Shown here: in pieces, positions 13,657 through 18,052 of the stretch
How the letters are laid out: the number at the start of each line of letters is the position of its first letter
Numbering within the stretch: the stretch's first letter is position 1
DNA from: Thermoplasmata archaeon
Lineage (GTDB): Archaea > Thermoplasmatota > Thermoplasmata > Thermoplasmatales > Aciduliprofundaceae
Direction: 5' to 3'
DNA length: 18,052 nt
NCBI GenBank assembly: GCA_021163705.1
Contig: JAGGTO010000108.1
Location: forward strand, 1-18,052
Notes under the pieces: model-generated
Database searches by the model: none
Told to the model about the DNA's origin: nothing
Seen by the model: the letters and a program-made list of their open reading frames with translations, nothing else
Position numbers and translations under genes: made by a program

Positions 13657-14505
13657 ATGGAGATTGTGGATAAAATATTTCAAGCACTCTTCAAAAGGAT
13701 GCCTGGAAGATGGATGCTTATTTTGGGGATTGGCATCGTTCTGGTGGTTACATTGATGGCATTGCTTGCGCCTGTGATTGCACCCTATGATCCTACAACA
13801 TCCAGCGTGGATACATTTCAGCCACCCAGCTGGAAGCATCCCATGGGCACAAATAGATTAGGACAGGACATGCTCTCTCGGATAATGTGGGGTGGACGCA
13901 TTGTACTATTTGTCGTTCTTCTTGCCACTCTTATATCCATGAGCGTGGGCATACCGTTGGGCCTGGCCTCCGGTTATTATGGAGGTGTACTTGACAGGAT
14001 ACTAAGCATAGTTATGGATAGTATCTACGCATTCCCTGCTATAATTCTTGCGATAGTTATATCAGTGGCCCTTGGGCCAAGTCCTATGAATACTGCGGTT
14101 GCAATATCCTTCGTTTATGTGCCCACATACTTCAGAATGATTCGTGGCCAGACTTTAAGTTTAAAGGAGCAACTGTTTGTGGAGGCGGCCAGGGCAGTGG
14201 GTGCCACAAACAGGGATATAATGGTGAAATACATTCTTCCAAATCTTCTGCCTACAATTCTTGTGGTATTCTCTCTTAGTGTTGCAGATGCAATTCTAAC
14301 AGAAGCTGGACTCAGTTTCTTGGGATTATCCGTCACACCACCTACACCCGACTGGGGATATGATTTGAGGGTTGGTCAACCGTTTCTCTTAGATGGCTAC
14401 TGGTGGCTAGTTCTCTTTCCAGGTTTGATGGTGATGCTATTTGCCATGGCCTTTGCACTTATAGGTGAGGCTCTGAGCGAGAGGACCTCACTGGGAACGA
14501 GGTGA
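13657..14505 (+). CDS. dppC: Peptide ABC transporter permease, DppC/OppC type
   Basis: 282 residues, the second channel subunit. It starts with the short OppC N-terminal region: one membrane segment, then LLAPVIAPYDPTT and PPSWKHPMGTNRLGQDMLSR. The permease domain follows, with the EAA loop at about residues 175-203 (VEAARAVGATNRDIMVKYIL) and LSFLGLSVTPPTPDWG near the end. ATG 13657 is preceded by GGTGATA, 8 bases after the dppB stop. The end overlaps dppD: the TGA stop shares its A with a downstream ATG. Function as a heterodimer with DppB is established for the family. Confidence 0.95.
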   Translation: MEIVDKIFQALFKRMPGRWMLILGIGIVLVVTLMALLAPVIAPYDPTTSSVDTFQPPSWKHPMGTNRLGQDMLSRIMWGGRIVLFVVLLATLISMSVGIPLGLASGYYGGVLDRILSIVMDSIYAFPAIILAIVISVALGPSPMNTAVAISFVYVPTYFRMIRGQTLSLKEQLFVEAARAVGATNRDIMVKYILPNLLPTILVVFSLSVADAILTEAGLSFLGLSVTPPTPDWGYDLRVGQPFLLDGYWWLVLFPGLMVMLFAMAFALIGEALSERTSLGTR

Positions 14506-15470
14506 TGGAGTTGGTGGTGGAGGTCAAGGATTTAAGTATTTACTACTTCACCCTCAGCGGAGTGGTAAAAGCAGTGGAAAGGGTCTCTTTCAACATACAG
14601 AGAGGAGAGTGGCTAACCTTCGTTGGTGAAAGTGGAAGTGGTAAATCAACTGTAGCGTATGGCATAATAAATCTTGTCCCCTCGCCAGGTAAAATTGTTG
14701 GCGGGCAGGCACTCTTTGAAGGTAAGGATCTTGTAAAATTGCCTAAGGAAAAGCTAAAGGAATTAAGGGGGAAGGAGATAAGCATGGTTTTCCAGGATCC
14801 TATGACTTCTCTTGATCCTCTTCGAAAGGTGGGGGATCAGATTGTGGAGGTGATGATAGAGCATGGTATAGATGAAAAAGAAGCATGGAAAAAGGCAAAG
14901 GAACTTCTTAAAAGTGTGAATATTCCAGAAGACAGACTTTATTACTATCCCCATCAGTTGAGCGGTGGACAGAGGCAGAGGATAATAATCTCCACGGCCA
15001 TGGCCTTCAGGCCGAAGCTACTAATTGCAGATGAGCCCACAACAGCCTTAGATGTTATTGTTCAAGACTCTATTATGGATCTTCTGAATGAGATGAAGCA
15101 GGAGGGAACCAGTATATTTTTCATCACCCATGACATCTCTCTGGCTGTTGAAAGAAGCGATAGAATGGGGATAATGTATGCTGGGAAGCTAGTAGAAATA
15201 GGGAAGGTGGATCAATTAATAGAGAATCCTCTGCATCCTTATACCAGTGCTTTATTTGCCAGCATGCCCGATTTGTGGGTTGACAAAGAAATATCTGCAA
15301 TTCCCGGATTTCCACCGGATTTGAGAACTCCACCCCCTGGATGCAGGTTCCATCCAAGATGCTCAGTATTCAGAGAAAGAAAAGATTTGAAGGGGATATG
15401 CGATAAAGAGGAGCCTAAAATGGTGGAAGTGGAAAAGGAACATTTTGTGGCCTGTCATCTGTATGGGTGA
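14505..15470 (+). CDS. dppD: Peptide ABC transporter ATP-binding protein, DppD type
   Basis: 321 residues. Walker A GESGSGKST at 41-49, signature LSGGQRQR at 152-159, Walker B LLIADEP with Asp176 and Glu177, then TTALD. The C-terminal oligopeptide/dipeptide extension carries four cysteines, C280, C286, C299 and C317, in GCRFHPRC and later segments. A DppD-type homologue has been reported to bind a [4Fe-4S] cluster through such cysteines. The start is taken as ATG 14505, overlapping the dppC stop (TGATG). An in-frame GTG at 14502 is equally close, and the GAGGTG just before it lies too near for normal spacing, so re-initiation by coupled translation is likely. Works as a heterodimer with DppF. 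Confidence 0.95.
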   Translation: MELVVEVKDLSIYYFTLSGVVKAVERVSFNIQRGEWLTFVGESGSGKSTVAYGIINLVPSPGKIVGGQALFEGKDLVKLPKEKLKELRGKEISMVFQDPMTSLDPLRKVGDQIVEVMIEHGIDEKEAWKKAKELLKSVNIPEDRLYYYPHQLSGGQRQRIIISTAMAFRPKLLIADEPTTALDVIVQDSIMDLLNEMKQEGTSIFFITHDISLAVERSDRMGIMYAGKLVEIGKVDQLIENPLHPYTSALFASMPDLWVDKEISAIPGFPPDLRTPPPGCRFHPRCSVFRERKDLKGICDKEEPKMVEVEKEHFVACHLYG

Positions 15471-15476
15471 TTAAAA

Positions 15477-16466
15477 ATGGAGAATGTTCTGGAGGTAAAA
15501 AATCTCAAAAAATACTTTCCCGTGAAGAGAAGTTTCATAGAAGCAATAAAAAAGGTACCTCAAAGATATGTAAAGGCTGTAGATGGTATAAGCTTCACCA
15601 TAAGGAAGGGAGAGACTCTTGGATTGATAGGAGAATCGGGGTGCGGTAAAACTACAGCGGGTAGGGCAATTTTGAGATTGATTGAGCCTACAGCTGGAAA
15701 GGTACTTTTTAAGGGAAAGGATATTCTTAAGATACCCTATAAAGAGTTAAGGCCCATAAGAAGAAAAATGCAGATAATATTTCAGGATCCCTATGCAAGT
15801 TTGAGTCCAAAGATGAAAATTGGAGAAGCTATAGCGCATCCCCTTCGCATCCACCAGCTTGCGGATAAATATGAGGCTCAGGAAATAGCATTGAAGATGC
15901 TTCGTCGCGTGGGGTTGACTCCTGAGGAAGAGTTTTATGATAGATACCCTCATCATTTGAGTGGAGGACAGAGACAGAGGGTGGTGATTGCAAGGGCCAT
16001 GGTTCTCAAACCTGAGTTTTTAATTGCGGATGAGGCCGTCTCTATGATAGATGCATCCATGCGAGCCTCCATTTTGGATCTCCTTATGCAGTTCAGGAAT
16101 GAATACAATTTGAGTATGCTCTTCATAACACATGATATAGATATAGGCAAGCTCATATCCGATAGAATAGCGGTAATGTATCTTGGCAGAATAGTGGAAA
16201 TGGGAAAGACAGAGGAGATAATCAATAATCCAATGCATCCCTACACCATAGCGCTCATTCAGGCAGTGCCATCCATAGTAAAGAGAAAGAGAAAAGAAAA
16301 GAGGATTTCAATAAAAGGAGAGATACCCAACGCCATAGACATACCTCCAGGATGCAGATTCCATCCCCGCTGCCCATTTGCGGAGGATATATGCAGAACA
16401 AAAGAGCCAAAGCTTATAGAGGTATCACATGAGCATTTTGTGGCCTGCCATCATGTGGCAAAGTGA
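15477..16466 (+). CDS. dppF: Peptide ABC transporter ATP-binding protein, DppF type
   Basis: 329 residues. Typical DppF opening VKNLKKYFPVKRSFIEAIKK with RYVKAVDGISF. Walker A GESGCGKTT at 52-60, signature LSGGQRQR at 161-168, Walker B FLIADEA with Asp185 and Glu186. The residue after Glu186 is Ala187 where almost all relatives have Pro, followed by VSMID. The C-terminal extension holds cysteines C293, C299, C306 and C324 in the same layout as DppD, so a second iron-sulfur site is possible. ATG 15477 has GGTGA upstream, 6 bases after the dppD stop. It is the last gene of the importer operon. Its TGA stop abuts the convergent stop of the next gene, making the palindrome TGATCA. Confidence 0.95.
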   Translation: MENVLEVKNLKKYFPVKRSFIEAIKKVPQRYVKAVDGISFTIRKGETLGLIGESGCGKTTAGRAILRLIEPTAGKVLFKGKDILKIPYKELRPIRRKMQIIFQDPYASLSPKMKIGEAIAHPLRIHQLADKYEAQEIALKMLRRVGLTPEEEFYDRYPHHLSGGQRQRVVIARAMVLKPEFLIADEAVSMIDASMRASILDLLMQFRNEYNLSMLFITHDIDIGKLISDRIAVMYLGRIVEMGKTEEIINNPMHPYTIALIQAVPSIVKRKRKEKRISIKGEIPNAIDIPPGCRFHPRCPFAEDICRTKEPKLIEVSHEHFVACHHVAK

Positions 16467-16844
16467 TCATCTATTTTTAGGTATATAAGGAGGGGGGAAT
16501 GTTATCCTCTCCACCTTCTTAATCAGATATTTCTTAAGAGTGATATCATCTAGGGTGCGATATATCGTATAGAGATAATATCCCAGAAGAATGAAGCCTG
16601 TGAAGAATCCGAGTATTACATGAATGAAAATGTGGTTGCGAGCCTTCTCATAATCCCTCTCCAAATACATAATTTTTATTTTTCTAAGTGAGAAAGCGGT
16701 GAAGATATTTATGGCTGAGAATAATAGACCCAGGATTCCCCAGGGAAGAAGAAAAACTCCCCAGATAATATTTATTCCTGCCATAAATATGAATAAAAGG
16801 GTGGAAAATTCGATAGCCTCCTCCAGGTCTCTCTGAATTTTCAT
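16467..16844 (-). CDS. Small membrane protein of unknown function
   Basis: 125 residues, family not recognised. Three or four hydrophobic segments are visible: TLLFIFMAGINIIWGVFLLP (about 15-34), WGILGLLFSAINIFTAFSL (about 34-52), and HIFIHVILGFFTGFILLGYY (about 70-89). Between the second and third is a charged loop (RKIKIMYLERDYEKARN). The C-terminus is basic and proline-rich (ITFPPPYIPKNR). ATG 16842-16844 is preceded at leaderless spacing by the A/T-rich box at 16867-16877. It is convergent with dppF with no bases between the two stop codons. No link to peptide transport is visible beyond position. Confidence 0.75.
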   Translation of the reverse strand: MKIQRDLEEAIEFSTLLFIFMAGINIIWGVFLLPWGILGLLFSAINIFTAFSLRKIKIMYLERDYEKARNHIFIHVILGFFTGFILLGYYLYTIYRTLDDITLKKYLIKKVERITFPPPYIPKNR

Positions 16845-16866
16845 TGATTACACAATTCTCTTTGAG

Positions 16867-16877
16867 ATATTTAATTT
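16867..16877 (-). promoter_or_regulatory. Putative TATA box for the small membrane protein
   Basis: The minus strand reads AAATTAAATAT, centred about 28 bases upstream of the ATG at 16844. No ribosome binding site precedes the ATG, so a leaderless message is likely. Confidence 0.5.
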
Positions 16878-17077
16878 TTTTTGAATATTTCTGGGGTGTG
16901 GGGTATCCCGAAATTATTTTGCCTTATGAAGTTTCTGCCATCTCAACACCCTGGTTCATATCTGGCTTACCCAATTGCACCTCAGATACTCTAAAATATA
17001 TCATTAGGAGTATCAATTTATAGAATAACACTAACTTAATATGTTGATATCATTTTTCCAAAAAATATTAAGAAACT

Positions 17078-17086
17078 TTTAAATAC
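17078..17086 (+). promoter_or_regulatory. Putative TATA box for the secreted protein gene
   Basis: TTTAAATAC centred at about 17082, 36 bases before the ATG. This predicts a leader of roughly 10 bases that contains GGTG at 17108-17111. Confidence 0.5.
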
Positions 17087-17117
17087 AGCTACTTTCATGT
17101 ATATTCTGGTGTAAAAG

Positions 17118-18052
17118 ATGTTAAGAGGAGTAGCAATAGGAGGAATAGTATTACTTATGATTCTCAACAGTTTAGGAGGAGCAATGGGAAGTGAGATAAG
17201 AGATAGTGATTATAATTATGGGCATTTTAAAGGTAATGTTTTTAATAATGGACACATAATTGTGAAGATAAAGGAGGATTATGCGGTGATAAAAGATTCT
17301 GAGAGCAAAGAGATACTGGTGGAGAGAGCATATCCTGTGGTGCAGATAAAAAGAGGAGAAAGATGGGAAGATTTGAAATTTGAAGAGAAATTTATAGAGA
17401 AGAGCGATCACAATGACTGGCATGTGGTATCTATAGGCATGGTGCATCACGGCGATATAGAGATTCGGGGTTTTCTGGAGTATTATCAGAAGGAGAAATT
17501 TAAAGAGGGAGAGCCTTTATATCCTCTTCTCCTGCTCTATTTCAATAAGAGCGTGGAATATAAGGTGATATGGAGATATGAAGGCATAGCGACGAATTAT
17601 TTTGAGGTTATAGACAACGGCACGGGATACACTAGAGCGCCATTCAAAGAGGGGCATGAGAGGAGGGTTATCTACAATGGTACAGTTCATGGCACTGTGG
17701 AATTTGAAGATGAGCAGGATATAGTGAAGGCGTGGAAGAATGATGAATTGTTATTCGGCTTGAACTGGGAGAAGGAGAAGTTTAGATTCAAAAAATTAAT
17801 AATCCGTGGGGAAGATGATGTCAGTATGGAGATAGCAGAGGAGCCTGGCAAAGGGTTGCGAGATTCTGCGGGTGCAACAGTAGTCACTTATGGAACAATG
17901 GCGTGGGATTCTGGTGGCGGCGGTAGCAGCAGTGATAGCGATGGAGATGGGTTGTCAGATTCCGTGGAGAATGCGGGGTGGTACATCTGGGTATGCACCT
18001 CCGGCACTACCTGGCATCACATTAAGGTGTACTCGAATCCACATTATAAAGA
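17118..18052 (+). CDS. Large secreted protein with calcium-binding-type repeat, N-terminal 311 residues (partial)
   Basis: The frame is open from ATG 17118 to the window end, so the protein is longer than 311 residues. Residues about 1-24 (RGVAIGGIVLLMILNSLGGA) are a signal peptide or anchor, with possible cleavage near AMG-SEI. Residues 25-255 are rich in beta-strand-like, charged segments and match no family I recognise. A low-complexity linker, SGGGGSSSDSDGDG, leads into DSDGDGLSDSVE (273-284). This is a DxDxDG-type calcium-binding motif like thrombospondin type 3 repeats, and is followed by AGWYIWV. In other proteins DGDGLSD motifs followed by a GW/GY segment mark surface or protease-related proteins. 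Several N-glycosylation sequons are present (for example YNGTV). GGTG upstream supports the start. Function unknown. Confidence 0.8.
   Translation, partial: MLRGVAIGGIVLLMILNSLGGAMGSEIRDSDYNYGHFKGNVFNNGHIIVKIKEDYAVIKDSESKEILVERAYPVVQIKRGERWEDLKFEEKFIEKSDHNDWHVVSIGMVHHGDIEIRGFLEYYQKEKFKEGEPLYPLLLLYFNKSVEYKVIWRYEGIATNYFEVIDNGTGYTRAPFKEGHERRVIYNGTVHGTVEFEDEQDIVKAWKNDELLFGLNWEKEKFRFKKLIIRGEDDVSMEIAEEPGKGLRDSAGATVVTYGTMAWDSGGGGSSSDSDGDGLSDSVENAGWYIWVCTSGTTWHHIKVYSNPHYK

Larger units (their letters stand above)
16845..17117. other. Intergenic region between divergent genes
   Basis: 273 bases. The two ends hold the TATA boxes of the flanking genes. The middle, about 16887-16990, is less A/T-rich than its flanks and contains a 26-codon minus-strand frame (17004 to 16924, ending VEMAETS). 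It also has a 7-base inverted repeat, GATACTC (16985-16991) and GAGTATC (17008-17014). It may hold a gene remnant, but nothing convincing was recognised. Confidence 0.4.

Noticed and set aside
16926..16994. Plus-strand short frame starting MKFLPSQH in the gap after the small membrane protein
   Set aside because: Only about 22 codons, antisense to an equally short frame, with no promoter or ribosome binding site.
16985..17014. GATACTC/GAGTATC inverted repeat as a terminator or operator
   Set aside because: Only seven bases with a 16-base A/T-rich spacer, easily expected by chance in such sequence; noted but not called.
1..18052. Insertion sequence or prophage
   Set aside because: No transposase, integrase or phage-like gene was found, and gene content is housekeeping and metabolic.

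Overview
The window is archaeal. It carries ABCE1/Rli1, an L5-fold RNA-binding protein of the archaeal type (COG1325), a TrmB-family regulator, TATA-box promoters placed 23-28 bases before start codons (leaderless genes), and GGTGA-type ribosome binding sites on internal genes. The moderate GC content, the small protein beside ABCE1 that resembles Thermoplasmata-restricted DUF6015 proteins, and the strong peptide-use theme suggest a peptide-fermenting member of the Thermoplasmatota, possibly Aciduliprofundum-like. That placement is an inference made without any database search.

Layout. 1-2971 (minus): a DUF6015-like protein, ABCE1 and the start of a class II (B12-dependent) ribonucleotide reductase, cut by the window edge just before its expected conserved cysteine. 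3141-4340 (plus): purA, sharing a promoter region with the previous cluster that contains a long inverted repeat. 4327-7144: compact small genes, namely a winged-helix regulator (minus), a membrane-anchored FKBP-type prolyl isomerase (plus), a COG1325 RNA-binding protein (minus), a TrmB-family regulator (plus) and a stand-alone receiver-domain protein (plus). Convergent genes here overlap at their 3' ends. 7125-10419 (minus): an S9 acyl-peptide hydrolase-type peptidase followed by a YtcJ-type amidohydrolase.

10459-10894 is a GC-rich noncoding block made of a mosaic of repeated hairpin modules, wedged between two divergent promoters. It is the least explained part of the window. Two copies of an ~88-base unit lie in tandem. 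A third, shorter copy lies in the opposite orientation and keeps a hairpin whose stem has changed on both sides.

11013-16466 (plus): a complete five-gene dipeptide/oligopeptide ABC importer (binding protein, two permeases, two ATPases). It faces the peptidase across the repeat block, which fits a peptide uptake and breakdown locus. 16467-16844 (minus) is a small membrane protein. 17118 to the end (plus) is the N-terminal part of a large secreted protein with a DxDGDG calcium-binding-type motif.

No tRNA, rRNA, CRISPR array, transposase or prophage gene was recognised. No clear new defence or mobile system is present. The strongest candidate for something undescribed is the repeat block.
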